Part shown: in pieces, positions 1 to 5,809 of the stretch
How positions within the stretch are numbered: the stretch's first letter is position 1
Layout: every line of letters starts with the position of its first letter
Source: Candidatus Woesearchaeota archaeon
GTDB taxonomy: Archaea > Nanobdellota > Nanobdellia > Woesearchaeales > UBA525
Length of the DNA stretch: 11,570 bases
Assembly (NCBI GenBank): GCA_023252315.1
Contig: JAJPEB010000026.1
Location: 1-11,570 of the forward strand
Direction of reading: 5' to 3'
Made by a program: the position numbers and the translations under genes
The notes under the pieces: generated by a model
The model's input: the letters and a program-made list of their open reading frames with translations, nothing else
What the model was told of the DNA's origin: nothing
The model's database searches: none

Positions 1-304
1 CCTCGCCGAACACGAGGCACGCGTGCGAGGTGCCCTCGCGCACGCTCGCGACGCACGAGTCCTCGTCGGGATAGACGGAGACCTGGTACCCCTTGTCGTT
101 GAGCGTCGCGACGGTGCGCTCGCTCAGCGAGGTGTGGGCCCGCTCGTGCACGCCCACGCGCACCGCGTAGTCGTCGGAGGACCCCATGAACGCGAAGCTC
201 ACGACGAGGATGATGAGGAGCGGGCCGAAGAGGATCGTGTACGCGCTCTCCTTGCTGCGGAAGAGCAGCTTGAGGTTCTTCCCTATCGCCTCGACGATCT
301 TCAC
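1..304 (-). CDS. ABC-2 type transporter permease, N-terminal part (runs off the left edge)
   Basis: This is the membrane subunit of an ABC-2 type export system, partnered with the ATPase gene just upstream. Reading down from 304, a GTG start gives MKIVEAIGKNLKLLFRSKES, then a strong membrane segment at about residues 22-41 (a YTILFGPLLIILVVSFAFMG stretch). After this comes a soluble stretch containing VRVGVHERAHTSLSERTVA and a second stretch around DKGYQVSVYPDEDSC. One N-terminal helix followed by a large extracytoplasmic domain is the usual start of the ABC2_membrane_3 type of permease. The GTG overlaps the TGA of the ATPase gene by four bases (GTGA), so the two are translationally coupled. 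About 101 codons are visible and the remaining membrane helices lie outside the window. The substrate is unknown. The reading frame and start come from manual translation. Confidence 0.85.
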   Translation of the reverse strand, partial: MKIVEAIGKNLKLLFRSKESAYTILFGPLLIILVVSFAFMGSSDDYAVRVGVHERAHTSLSERTVATLNDKGYQVSVYPDEDSCVASVREGTSHACLVFGE

Positions 305-1317
305 GCGTCCCTCCAGTCGAGCGGGAGAAGCTCGGGGATGTCCTGTACGGGGTCGTGCGGGGGGGCCGCGCCCTTCGAGATGCGCACGAAGACGTCGTCG
401 ATGTTCGGCTTGATGAGCTTGAGGTCGAGCAGCGACTCCTTCTCCTTGCGCAGCAGGGGGAGCAGCCTGCCGATGACCGCCTCCACGTTGCGCGTGCGCA
501 CGGTGAGGTACGTGCCCGCGCGCGTGACGGAGAGCACGCCCTCGCCCCTGAGCTTGGGGATGAGCGCCGCGTAGTCGCCGGGGAACGACTCGACCATGAT
601 CTCCTGCACGCCCGAGTACTTGCTCTTGAGGCGCTCGGGCGTGTCGATGTCCGCGAGCGCGCCGTCCTTCACGATCGCGATGCGCTTGCACAGCGCGTCG
701 AGGTCGTTGAGGTGGTGGCTGCTGAGCACGACGGTCGTGCCCTGCGCGTTGACCTGCTTGAGGACCTCCCAGATCTGGCTGCGCAGCACGGGGTCGAGGT
801 CCGCCGTCGGCTCGTCGAGGATGAGCACGGGCGGGCTGTGGATGAGCGCGCACGCGATGTCGAGCCTGCGCTTCATGCCGCCCGAGAGCTCCTGCGCGAG
901 GAGGTGCGCGCTCGACTTCAGGCTCATGAAGCGCAGCAGCTGGTCCGCGTTGCGCTCGACCGTGGGCGCCGCCATGTCGTACATCGCGCCGAAGTAGCGC
1001 AGGTTCTCGAGCACGGTCAGGCGCTCGTAGAAGCTCGGCTGCTGGCTCGCGAAGCCGTAGTGGCGCGACATCTCGGCGCTGTCCTTGCGCACGTCCCACT
1101 CGCGCTGCGTGTGCGGCTCGCGGAAGATGATCTCGCCCGACGTCGCCGGGATGAAGCCGACGAGCATGTGCAGCAGCGTCGTCTTGCCCGCGCCGGAAGC
1201 CCCGATGAGGCCGAGGATCTCGCCGCGGCGGATGTCGAAAGTGATGCCGCTGAGCACCGCGCGAGCGCCGTACCTCTTCACGACGTCGCGCACGACGAAG
1301 ACCGTCTCACCCCCCAT
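301..1317 (-). CDS. ABC transporter ATP-binding protein (ABC-2 / DrrA-like)
   Basis: This is the nucleotide-binding subunit that powers the permease encoded directly downstream. The 338-residue protein has a complete ATPase domain in residues 5-235: Walker A GASGAGKT (39-46), Q-loop around Q92, signature LSGGMKRR (144-151), Walker B VLILDEP (164-170), D-loop ADLD (172-175) and H-loop His201. The C-terminal 100 residues resemble the accessory domain common in DrrA/CcmA-like ATPases of multidrug, antibiotic or polysaccharide exporters, with a KLIKPNIDDVFVRIS motif like the family's typical 'LEDVF' segment. The ATG at 1317 is chosen because a TATA box is centred 27 bases upstream, which fits a leaderless mRNA. 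Nothing in the sequence reveals the substrate. The two-gene unit follows the sigma-like gene on the same strand but has its own promoter. Confidence 0.93.
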   Translation of the reverse strand: MGGETVFVVRDVVKRYGARAVLSGITFDIRRGEILGLIGASGAGKTTLLHMLVGFIPATSGEIIFREPHTQREWDVRKDSAEMSRHYGFASQQPSFYERLTVLENLRYFGAMYDMAAPTVERNADQLLRFMSLKSSAHLLAQELSGGMKRRLDIACALIHSPPVLILDEPTADLDPVLRSQIWEVLKQVNAQGTTVVLSSHHLNDLDALCKRIAIVKDGALADIDTPERLKSKYSGVQEIMVESFPGDYAALIPKLRGEGVLSVTRAGTYLTVRTRNVEAVIGRLLPLLRKEKESLLDLKLIKPNIDDVFVRISKGAAPPHDPVQDIPELLPLDWRDA

Positions 1318-1338
1318 GGCGAGAGCGTTCGAGGAGAA

Positions 1339-1350
1339 GTTTATAAATTA
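1339..1350 (-). promoter_or_regulatory. Archaeal TATA box of the ABC ATPase operon
   Basis: On the minus strand the sequence reads TAATTTATAAAC. Its centre lies about 27 bases upstream of the ATG at 1317, the spacing at which transcription would begin at or next to the start codon. Confidence 0.7.
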
Positions 1351-1377
1351 TGTGGCGGGCGGCCGACGGGAACGCCT

Positions 1378-1396
1378 AAAGCAAGAAGAAGGGAGG
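1378..1396 (-). terminator. Possible pyrimidine-rich terminator after the sigma-like gene
   Basis: Just past the TGA of the sigma-like gene, the minus strand carries a C/T-rich run (CCCTTCTTCTTGCTTT). Archaeal RNA polymerase often terminates in U-rich tracts without a hairpin. The run is interrupted by C and G, so this is only a candidate. Confidence 0.25.
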
Positions 1397-1405
1397 GAAC
1401 ATCCT

Positions 1406-2002
1406 TCAGGCAGCTTTGTATTCAGCTCCTGGCCTGCACTGGAAGATGCTTTGCGGCAGATACTCGAGGAGCTTCGCCCTGCCCCTGCGAAGCCTTGTTA
1501 GAACAGTCATCTGCGGCGATCCGATGCGGCGGCCTATCTGCTCCGTCGTGAGACCTTCGACATAGTGGAGGATGAGCGTCTCCTTATAGACCATGGGAAG
1601 CCTCGAGAGTGCGGTCTCGATCGCAGGAGAGAGCTCTCGTTCAGACATGCATGATTCTGGATCGCGGCAGTCTGCAGGCTCCCAATGGCTTCCGTCGGAT
1701 CCCTGCGTCAGGTCTTCGAGGGAGCTGTATATCCTGTTCTCCCTACGCCGCATGTGGTTGATCGCAGCGCTATGCACCGCCTTGTACATGAAGACCTTCC
1801 TGCTCTCGTACGGATCCTCGAGCTGCTGCACGTAGGAATGCGCGAGCCTGTGCACGTTAAGGAATGCCTGGTTGACGATGTCGTCATGGGATTGCTCGAG
1901 ATAAGAGAACGATCTCCTCATATAGCGGAGCATGTCCTCGCGCAGCCTTCCCACTGTGGCATGATCGAGGCTGGAGAAGAAATCGCTCGGCGGTCTGCTC
2001 AT
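1406..2002 (-). CDS. ECF-type sigma-70 family protein in an archaeal context
   Basis: The 198-residue protein has the two-domain plan of an extracytoplasmic-function sigma factor. Residues 19-90 match region 2: an amphipathic helix, DIVNQAFLNVHR (41-52) in place of the usual DLVQEVFLRLWR, and VFMYKAVHSAAINHMRRR (70-87), which corresponds to the helix that in bacteria contacts the -10 element. After a linker of about 35 residues, residues 124-182 match region 4: ALSRLPMVYKETLILHYVEGLT, then the helix-turn-helix TEQIGRRIGSPQMTVLTRLRRGRAKLLEYL, where bacteria read the -35 element. Length is normal for an ECF sigma. The start at 2002 lies about 26 bases from an AT-rich box. No anti-sigma gene (zinc-binding or membrane-bound) lies next to it. 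Samples of the gene are 50-62% GC against 65-70% in its neighbours, which suggests transfer. Whether it acts on archaeal RNA polymerase is unknown; it could also work simply as a DNA-binding regulator. Confidence 0.88.
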   Translation of the reverse strand: MSRPPSDFFSSLDHATVGRLREDMLRYMRRSFSYLEQSHDDIVNQAFLNVHRLAHSYVQQLEDPYESRKVFMYKAVHSAAINHMRRRENRIYSSLEDLTQGSDGSHWEPADCRDPESCMSERELSPAIETALSRLPMVYKETLILHYVEGLTTEQIGRRIGSPQMTVLTRLRRGRAKLLEYLPQSIFQCRPGAEYKAA

Positions 2003-2020
2003 TTACTATTAGGAAGTGGC

Positions 2021-2036
2021 TAATTTATTTTAAAAC
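2021..2036 (-). promoter_or_regulatory. AT-rich TATA region of the sigma-like gene
   Basis: The minus strand reads TTTTAAAATAAATTA, centred about 26 bases upstream of the ATG at 2002. It is the most AT-rich stretch in this part of the window and resembles an archaeal TATA box rather than a bacterial -35/-10 pair. Confidence 0.6.
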
Positions 2037-2071
2037 TTTTCGGAGAATGTCGAGGCGACACCAGCGCCAAT

Positions 2072-2695
2072 TCAAGCGCGCCGCTGCCGCCACCACCGCA
2101 CCGCCTCGACGGCGAGCACGAGCGCGAACGCGCACAGGGCCCCGAGGATCATGTAGTCGACGACCGGCGACTGCCACCAGGGCACCGGCGGGGGAGCCGC
2201 CGCGTCCATCGCGAGCATCGCCATCTGCGGGGCGGCATCGGCGGTCGTCTTCGCCGCCATCGGCGCCGCCTCGGGCGCCGCCAGAGATGCGGAGGTGCCC
2301 GTCATGAGCTGGAGCGTCTTGAGGATCGCGGCGGCGCCGATCGTGATCGCGGCGGCCGGGAGGTACTTGCGCAGGTGCTGCAGGAACGACGCGTCCTGCT
2401 CCTTGGGCGCGATGATGATGTACTTGTTCGCGAGCGTGTAGTGGTTGACCTCCTTGCCGCGCGAGCTGTAGTGGAACTCCTCGGCCACGACGAGCTTCGC
2501 CTCGACGAGCTGCTGGAGGTTGTAGTGCACGGTCGAGAGCGGGATGTCGAGCTGCCTGCTGATGTCGCTCTCCGTCGCGTCCTTCCCCGAGAGGTGCTCG
2601 AGGATGCGGATCGCGGTCGGGTTGCTGAGCACCCGCGAGAGCTTCTGCGCCTTCTCCTCGTTGAGCGAGACGAGCATGAACGGTTCGCGCTTCAT
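2072..2695 (-). CDS. Winged-helix transcriptional regulator with two membrane segments
   Basis: This 207-residue protein is predicted to bind DNA while anchored in the membrane. Residues 10-92 form an ArsR-like winged helix-turn-helix: KLSRVLSNPTAIRILEHLSG, a DISRQLDIPLSTVHYNLQQL recognition region (44-63), and a wing around EEFHYSSRGKEVNHYTL. A hydrophobic helix follows at about 111-131. Then comes an Ala/Pro/Met-rich linker of about 45 residues, low in complexity, and a second hydrophobic helix at about 178-198 ends in WWRQRR. Both ends would lie in the cytoplasm with the linker outside. A start at 2743 is possible in this frame, but the TATA box at 2717-2727 lies inside that extension and 26 bases before the ATG at 2695, so 2695 is preferred. 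The gene diverges from the orphan gene at 2813, an obvious candidate target. The signal it senses is unknown. Confidence 0.85.
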   Translation of the reverse strand: MKREPFMLVSLNEEKAQKLSRVLSNPTAIRILEHLSGKDATESDISRQLDIPLSTVHYNLQQLVEAKLVVAEEFHYSSRGKEVNHYTLANKYIIIAPKEQDASFLQHLRKYLPAAAITIGAAAILKTLQLMTGTSASLAAPEAAPMAAKTTADAAPQMAMLAMDAAAPPPVPWWQSPVVDYMILGALCAFALVLAVEAVRWWRQRRA

Positions 2696-2716
2696 GGCGG
2701 CCACAGGTAGGCGTCC

Positions 2717-2727
2717 GTATTTAAGGG
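2717..2727 (-). promoter_or_regulatory. TATA box of the winged-helix regulator
   Basis: The minus strand reads CCCTTAAATAC, centred about 26 bases upstream of the ATG at 2695. It decides the start codon against the longer reading that begins at 2743. Confidence 0.65.
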
Positions 2728-2763
2728 AAGCGATGGGTTCCACGCGGGTTGCAGGAAAACAAC

Positions 2764-2787
2764 TTACTCAAAAGTAGTAAATTAGTT
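2764..2787 (+). promoter_or_regulatory. TATA region of the orphan gene with a small inverted repeat
   Basis: This AT-rich island lies between two divergent genes. TAAATTAGTT (2778-2787) is about 30 bases upstream of the GTG at 2813 and serves as the likely TATA box. It overlaps an inverted repeat, TTACT at 2764-2768 and AGTAA at 2776-2780 with seven bases between; TACT/AGTA at 2765-2776 is an alternative pairing. A repeat touching the TATA box is where a repressor such as the neighbouring winged-helix protein could bind, but an inverted repeat this short could be chance. Confidence 0.45.
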
Positions 2788-2812
2788 AAGCTCCGCGTGG
2801 TTCGCGCGCCTC

Positions 2813-3418
2813 GTGGCCAGCCTCGTCAGGTTCAAGACTCTGAGAGTGGAGAGCGAGCCCTTCATGCTACGCAGGAACATGAAGGAGTACCGCACGCACC
2901 GCGCCGCGGCGGATCACCTCTCTCGCGCAGGGCTCCGGCTCCCTACGAGCGCGCAGATCTTCAGCGAGGTCATCGCGCCGGGCATCGAAGGGAAGCTCGA
3001 AGGCCGCAGGAAAGGCGTTTTCGAGAGCATGGTGTACAACAGCGGCGGGGAGTGGACGCGAGACGCGATCGAGGTGCGAGGCGAGAGGCTCTTCCACGCC
3101 CGAGGCGTCCTCACGTGGGACGGCGAGAAGTACATCCCCTGCGCGCAGGCGCCTCCCACGCAGAGCGGGTCGTACGATATCTCCGCGCTTCGCATGCGCG
3201 ACGGCCTCGTCCCGCTCGCGTACGCGCATCGCGCGGACCCCGGCATCGTCGGCGCGTTGTACGGGATGCCGTTCGAGCGCCTTCCCGAGCGCGTGCGCGA
3301 GCTTGGCGGGATCTATCTCCCTCCCGAGGGGAGCATGCGCCCGCTCGGCATCGGCTATGGGGACAACCACTTCGTCCTCAACGTGAGCGCGGAGAACGGC
3401 GTGCGCGGCGCCAGGTAG
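2813..3418 (+). CDS. Orphan protein of unknown function
   Basis: I do not recognise the family of this 201-residue protein. It appears soluble, with no signal peptide and no membrane segment. The N-terminal 45 residues are basic (LRRNMKEYRTHRAAADHLSR). The middle contains a Trp/Gly-rich run GGEWTRDAIEVRGERLFHARG near residues 78-98, and the C-terminal part has LGGIYLPPEGSMRPLGIGYG (about 163-182). Charged and hydrophobic residues alternate as in a real folded protein, and third codon positions are GC-rich as in neighbouring genes. The GTG at 2813 is chosen because an AT-rich box lies about 30 bases upstream; a later in-frame ATG around residue 18 is possible. The gene is convergent with ppcA, 20 bases between stops, and divergent from the membrane-bound regulator, which may control it. 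Confidence 0.75.
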   Translation: MASLVRFKTLRVESEPFMLRRNMKEYRTHRAAADHLSRAGLRLPTSAQIFSEVIAPGIEGKLEGRRKGVFESMVYNSGGEWTRDAIEVRGERLFHARGVLTWDGEKYIPCAQAPPTQSGSYDISALRMRDGLVPLAYAHRADPGIVGALYGMPFERLPERVRELGGIYLPPEGSMRPLGIGYGDNHFVLNVSAENGVRGAR

Positions 3419-3431
3419 CCCTCGGGAGGGC
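3418..3431. terminator. Short hairpin between two convergent genes
   Basis: The 20 bases between the orphan gene's TAG and the stop of ppcA contain GCCCTC GG GAGGGC, a perfect six-base inverted repeat with a two-base loop (realistically a four- or five-base stem). It could help separate the converging transcripts. No T-run follows on either strand, so termination is uncertain. Confidence 0.3.
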
Positions 3432-3438
3432 CCGCATC

Positions 3439-4911
3439 TCACCCCAGGAACTTCCTGATCATGCCCGCGCGCACGATGTCCTCGCGCACCAGCGCATAAT
3501 TCTCCTTCGCGAGGTTCTCGGCGATGATGCTCGTGACCTTGCGGTGCTCGCGGTCCGGCTCGACGGGGAAGCGCTCGAGCGTCTTGCGCACGCGCTCCTG
3601 CACGAGCGGCGGGAGGAGATGCAGGGCATCCGGGTTCGCGTAGCGCGCGGCGTCGCGCAGGTCCGCGTCGAAGTTGCCCCACGCGGCGCGCAGCGCGTCG
3701 ATGTCTGCGTCAGTGAGGGCGCTGAGCGAGAGCAGCTCGGGCGGGAGCCCGATCGAGTAGAGCGCGCACGTGAAGCCGATCGCGCGCGGCAGCTTGACGT
3801 CCGACTGCTCCCTCGCGTAGCCGAAGAGGCCGACGTGGAGCTTGCGCTTTCGGCGCGCTGGCACGTGCGCCGCGACGCGGTTGATGAGCGGGGCGAGCTG
3901 CGCGATCTCCTCGCGGTACGCACGCTCGAGCTTGTCGATGATCGGGAGCAGTCGCGCCTCGTGGACCCTCATGGGCTCGCCTCTCCGCGTCTCGTTGAGC
4001 GTGCGGATCGCCGCCTGCACCTGCGCGATCGGGTGGTCGTACTTGAAGCTGCTCTGCACCGTGAACGTCTGCACGCTCGGGTAGCCGCGCAGGATCGCGT
4101 CCACGTTGTCGGGGCGCAGGTTGCCGCGGAACGGGGCGCTCCCGCACCCGAGCGTGGGATAGATCGTGACGCCCGTCTCCTTCTCGAGCGCGCGCATGCG
4201 CTGCAGCCCGATCTTGAGCATGAGCACGGTCGCGGGGTTGCCGTAGTTGAGCGAGGGGTCCGAGCGCGCGTACCAGAAGCGCATCTCCTCGGGGCGCGTC
4301 GCCGCGATGATCTCTCGCGCGATCTCGTGCGAGCCGAGGATGCTCTCCTTGTCCTCGACGAGCGGGATGACCCTGATGGCCTGCGGCCCGAAGTCCCCGA
4401 GCCATTCGCGGATCGTGATGTCGCCGTCCCCGAGCCTGCGGTCCTGCCCCGCGATGATGTGCTCGTCGTAGAAGCGCTGCACGCGCAAGACGTCCTTCGC
4501 GCTGCGCACCATCGGCACGTAGACGTCGACGATCGGTGGCTTCGCCGCGGCGCCATAGAAGACCTTCGCGAGGTCGTAGCTGCGCGCGATCGAGTAGAGC
4601 GCCTCGAGCAGGATCTTCGCGTCCGCGCGCTCGACGAGCGGGTTCGGCACGCGCAGGCTGAGCACGTCCTCCCCGCCGAGGGGGTGCTCGCGGAAGAAGC
4701 GCTCGTAGCGCGTGAGGAGCTTCTTCACGACGAAATTGTCCGCCTCCTTGCCCTCGGCGTCCCAGAGCTGCTCGTGGCACTTGAGGTGGCTGAACGCGTA
4801 GAACGCCTCCTTGATCTCGTCGTCGCCTCCCATGACCTCGTGCTCCGCGAAGAAGGGAGGGTACACGTTGTCCGGGTGCTGCGTGCTCTTGCAGCGGCTC
4901 GGCTCGCTCAT
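3439..4911 (-). CDS. ppcA: Phosphoenolpyruvate carboxylase, archaeal type
   Basis: This enzyme adds bicarbonate to phosphoenolpyruvate to give oxaloacetate and phosphate, feeding the partial or full citrate cycle and aspartate-family biosynthesis in the cytoplasm. At 490 residues it has the length of the archaeal PpcA family, about half that of bacterial and plant PEP carboxylase. Family blocks are visible throughout: KSTQHPDNVYPPFF (8-21), AFSHLKCHEQLWDAEGKEAD near 39-58, LSLRVPNPLVERADAKILLE, SIARSYDLAKVFYG, then GNPATVLMLKIGLQRM and TLGCGSAPFRGNLRPDNVD. The protein ends with VREDIVRAGMIRKFLG. The ATG at 4911 lies 26 bases from a TATA box, so the mRNA is probably leaderless. The gene is transcribed alone: the next gene downstream converges on it, and upstream lies the RNase P RNA region on the other strand. 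No broken motif was seen. Confidence 0.96.
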   Translation of the reverse strand: MSEPSRCKSTQHPDNVYPPFFAEHEVMGGDDEIKEAFYAFSHLKCHEQLWDAEGKEADNFVVKKLLTRYERFFREHPLGGEDVLSLRVPNPLVERADAKILLEALYSIARSYDLAKVFYGAAAKPPIVDVYVPMVRSAKDVLRVQRFYDEHIIAGQDRRLGDGDITIREWLGDFGPQAIRVIPLVEDKESILGSHEIAREIIAATRPEEMRFWYARSDPSLNYGNPATVLMLKIGLQRMRALEKETGVTIYPTLGCGSAPFRGNLRPDNVDAILRGYPSVQTFTVQSSFKYDHPIAQVQAAIRTLNETRRGEPMRVHEARLLPIIDKLERAYREEIAQLAPLINRVAAHVPARRKRKLHVGLFGYAREQSDVKLPRAIGFTCALYSIGLPPELLSLSALTDADIDALRAAWGNFDADLRDAARYANPDALHLLPPLVQERVRKTLERFPVEPDREHRKVTSIIAENLAKENYALVREDIVRAGMIRKFLG

Positions 4912-4931
4912 GCGGCGGGCGACACAGGGGG

Positions 4932-4942
4932 TGCTTATATGG
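4932..4942 (-). promoter_or_regulatory. TATA box of ppcA
   Basis: The minus strand reads CATATAAGC, centred 26 bases upstream of the ppcA ATG at 4911. The spacing implies a leaderless transcript. Confidence 0.7.
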
Positions 4943-4958
4943 ATGCCGGCGAGAGCGT

Positions 4959-5096
4959 CTACATATCGTAGGGCCCTGGCACTTCCCTGATGAAGGCGTC
5001 TCTGTTCGAGACCACCTCAAGCATCTGGCCGATGACCTTGGGATTCCTTTTCGCGTCCGGATGCGCGCGCAGAGCGCCAGCGACCTCTGCATGCAT
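4959..5096 (-). CDS. Possible 45-residue protein, unknown
   Basis: A short reading frame runs from ATG at 5096 to TAG at 4959-4961, in the gap between ppcA and the RNase P RNA. The product starts MHAEVAGALRAHPDAKRNPK and ends REVPGPYDM. Its second half (VIGQMLEVVSNRDAFIREV) reads as a regular amphipathic helix, and most codons end in G or C as in the real genes nearby. A TATA-like TGATAAAG lies about 23 bases upstream, slightly closer than at the other genes here. It would be co-directional with ppcA, ending 48 bases before the ppcA start. I do not recognise a family. It could be a real small protein, the tail of a decayed gene, or a chance frame. Confidence 0.4.
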   Translation of the reverse strand: MHAEVAGALRAHPDAKRNPKVIGQMLEVVSNRDAFIREVPGPYDM

Positions 5097-5114
5097 GCGC
5101 CGGGCGCTCGCGCC

Positions 5115-5123
5115 TCTTTATCA
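5115..5123 (-). promoter_or_regulatory. Weak TATA-like box for the 45-residue frame
   Basis: The minus strand reads TGATAAAGA, about 23 bases upstream of the ATG at 5096. It departs from the consensus and from the 26-28 base spacing seen at the other genes, so it is only suggestive. Confidence 0.3.
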
Positions 5124-5155
5124 CAGTGGTGACATTTTCGAGAGATGGAAAGATG

Positions 5156-5165
5156 CTTTTTAATA
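5156..5165 (+). promoter_or_regulatory. TATA box of the RNase P RNA gene
   Basis: CTTTTTAATA is centred about 26 bases before the first base of helix P1 at 5187. A purine-rich stretch (GAGATGGAAAGATG) lies just before it, where a TFB recognition element would sit. Confidence 0.65.
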
Positions 5166-5186
5166 CCGCCCGCCGTTCCTGAGCAT

Positions 5187-5499
5187 GGGTAGGGCACCGA
5201 GTCGACCGCCGCCCCGCATGGGGTGAGGAAAGTCCTGGCACAACAGAACAGCCGCTCGCCGAAGCGAGGCGGGGAAACCCGACGGCCACGTGCGGAAAGC
5301 AACGAACCGGCCGCATCCCATGGAGTGACGCCCGACAAGCCCCGGCGACGGGGCCTCGAAGGCAGACGTCGATGCGGCGTGGATGAGACGAACGTCCCGG
5401 CTTGTGCAAGGCTTCGAGCCGCTCAGTTGAATGTCGACGGTCGCGGTCCATGAGCAATCGTGGCGCGCTCACAGAACCAGGCTTACCGGTGCCCGACCC
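5187..5499 (+). ncRNA. rnpB: RNase P RNA, archaeal type A
   Basis: This is the catalytic RNA of RNase P, which cleaves the 5' leader from precursor tRNAs. The ends form helix P1: GGGTAGGGCACCG (5187-5199) pairs with CGGTGCCCGACCC (5487-5499) with a single mismatch. Conserved blocks follow in order: GAGGAAAGTCC (5225-5235), GGGGAAACCCGACGGCC with GCGGAAAGCAACGAACCGG (about 5273-5310), AGTTGAATG (from 5425) and ACAGAACCAGGCTTACCGG (5471-5489). P2 can form from GTCGAC at 5201-5206 and 5433-5438, a short P3 from CCCC/GGGG at 5212-5223, an eight-base helix from 5310-5317 with 5371-5378, and a P12 hairpin at 5339-5354. Only about 46 bases separate the last long helix from AGTTGAATG. A bacterial type A RNA has several large arms there, so the compact form fits Archaea. 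Length is 313 bases. Confidence 0.95.
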
Positions 5500-5544
5500 G
5501 CCCTCCTCCCTCCGCTTGCTCGGAAATCCTCCGGTTCCGATCGC

Positions 5545-5577
5545 GGAATTCCTATAAAGAGTTAGATATAAATATAA
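5545..5577 (+). promoter_or_regulatory. Promoter region of vapBC with a palindrome
   Basis: GATATAAATATAATT (about 5565-5578) is a strong TATA box whose centre is about 27 bases upstream of the vapB ATG. A second box-like CCTATAAAG lies at 5551-5559. Overlapping this is the perfect eight-base palindrome GGAATTCC (5545-5552). VapBC complexes usually bind palindromes near their own promoter, so this is a plausible but unproven operator. Confidence 0.5.
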
Positions 5578-5596
5578 TTGCCACTCATCGAGGCGC

Positions 5597-5806
5597 ATGC
5601 CGGTGGAAGTCAAGCTCAGGAGATGGGGAAGCTCGCTCGGGTGCGTGATCCCAAAAGAAGTCGTCGAGAAGCAGCGGCTCAAGGAGGACGACGTGGTGCT
5701 TGTCGCGTTCGTGAAGAAGGGCGACCTGAGCGATCTCTTCGGTACGCTCAAGACAGACATGACCGGGCAGCAGGTGAAAGACATGGCACGCAAAGGGTGG
5801 AAGTGA
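5597..5806 (+). CDS. vapB: VapB-type antitoxin, AbrB/MazE fold
   Basis: This 69-residue protein should neutralise the VapC toxin encoded three bases downstream and, with it, repress the shared promoter. Residues 2-45 match the swapped-hairpin AbrB domain: VEVKLRRWGSSLGCVIPKEV, then QRLKEDDVVLVAFVKKGD. The C-terminal tail, DLFGTLKTDMTGQQVKDMARKGW, is the kind of extended segment that threads into the toxin's active site in this family, with a conserved-looking FGTLK and RKGW. The ATG at 5597 is supported by the TATA box 27 bases upstream. The length is typical. The pair lies directly behind the RNase P RNA gene and is lower in GC than the surrounding genes (a vapC sample is 58%), as expected for a mobile toxin-antitoxin module. 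Confidence 0.9.
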   Translation: MPVEVKLRRWGSSLGCVIPKEVVEKQRLKEDDVVLVAFVKKGDLSDLFGTLKTDMTGQQVKDMARKGWK

Positions 5807-5809
5807 GCG

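Noticed and set aside
355..1551. A 398-codon plus-strand frame antisense to the ABC ATPase
   Set aside because: Shadow of the ATPase gene, which has complete Walker A, signature, Walker B and H-loop motifs.
1406..2002. That the whole window is bacterial because it contains a sigma factor
   Set aside because: TATA boxes at 26-28 bases, leaderless starts, archaeal-type PEP carboxylase and an archaeal-shaped RNase P RNA on the same sequence argue for an archaeon.
2749..4971. A 740-codon plus-strand open frame across the orphan gene and ppcA
   Set aside because: It is Arg/Ala/Glu-rich low-complexity sequence running antisense to the clearly real ppcA and out of frame with the orphan gene; long empty frames are expected in GC-rich DNA.
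3710..5338. A 542-codon minus-strand frame spanning part of ppcA and the RNase P RNA
   Set aside because: It is out of frame with ppcA and crosses the RNase P RNA gene antisense; most of it is Arg/Ala-rich shadow sequence.
5223..5453. A 76-codon plus-strand frame
   Set aside because: It lies wholly within the RNase P RNA, whose helices and conserved blocks explain the sequence.
5501..5544. T-loop-like GGTTCCGATC suggesting a tRNA after rnpB
   Set aside because: No matching acceptor, D or anticodon arms can be formed around it, and the stretch is too short.
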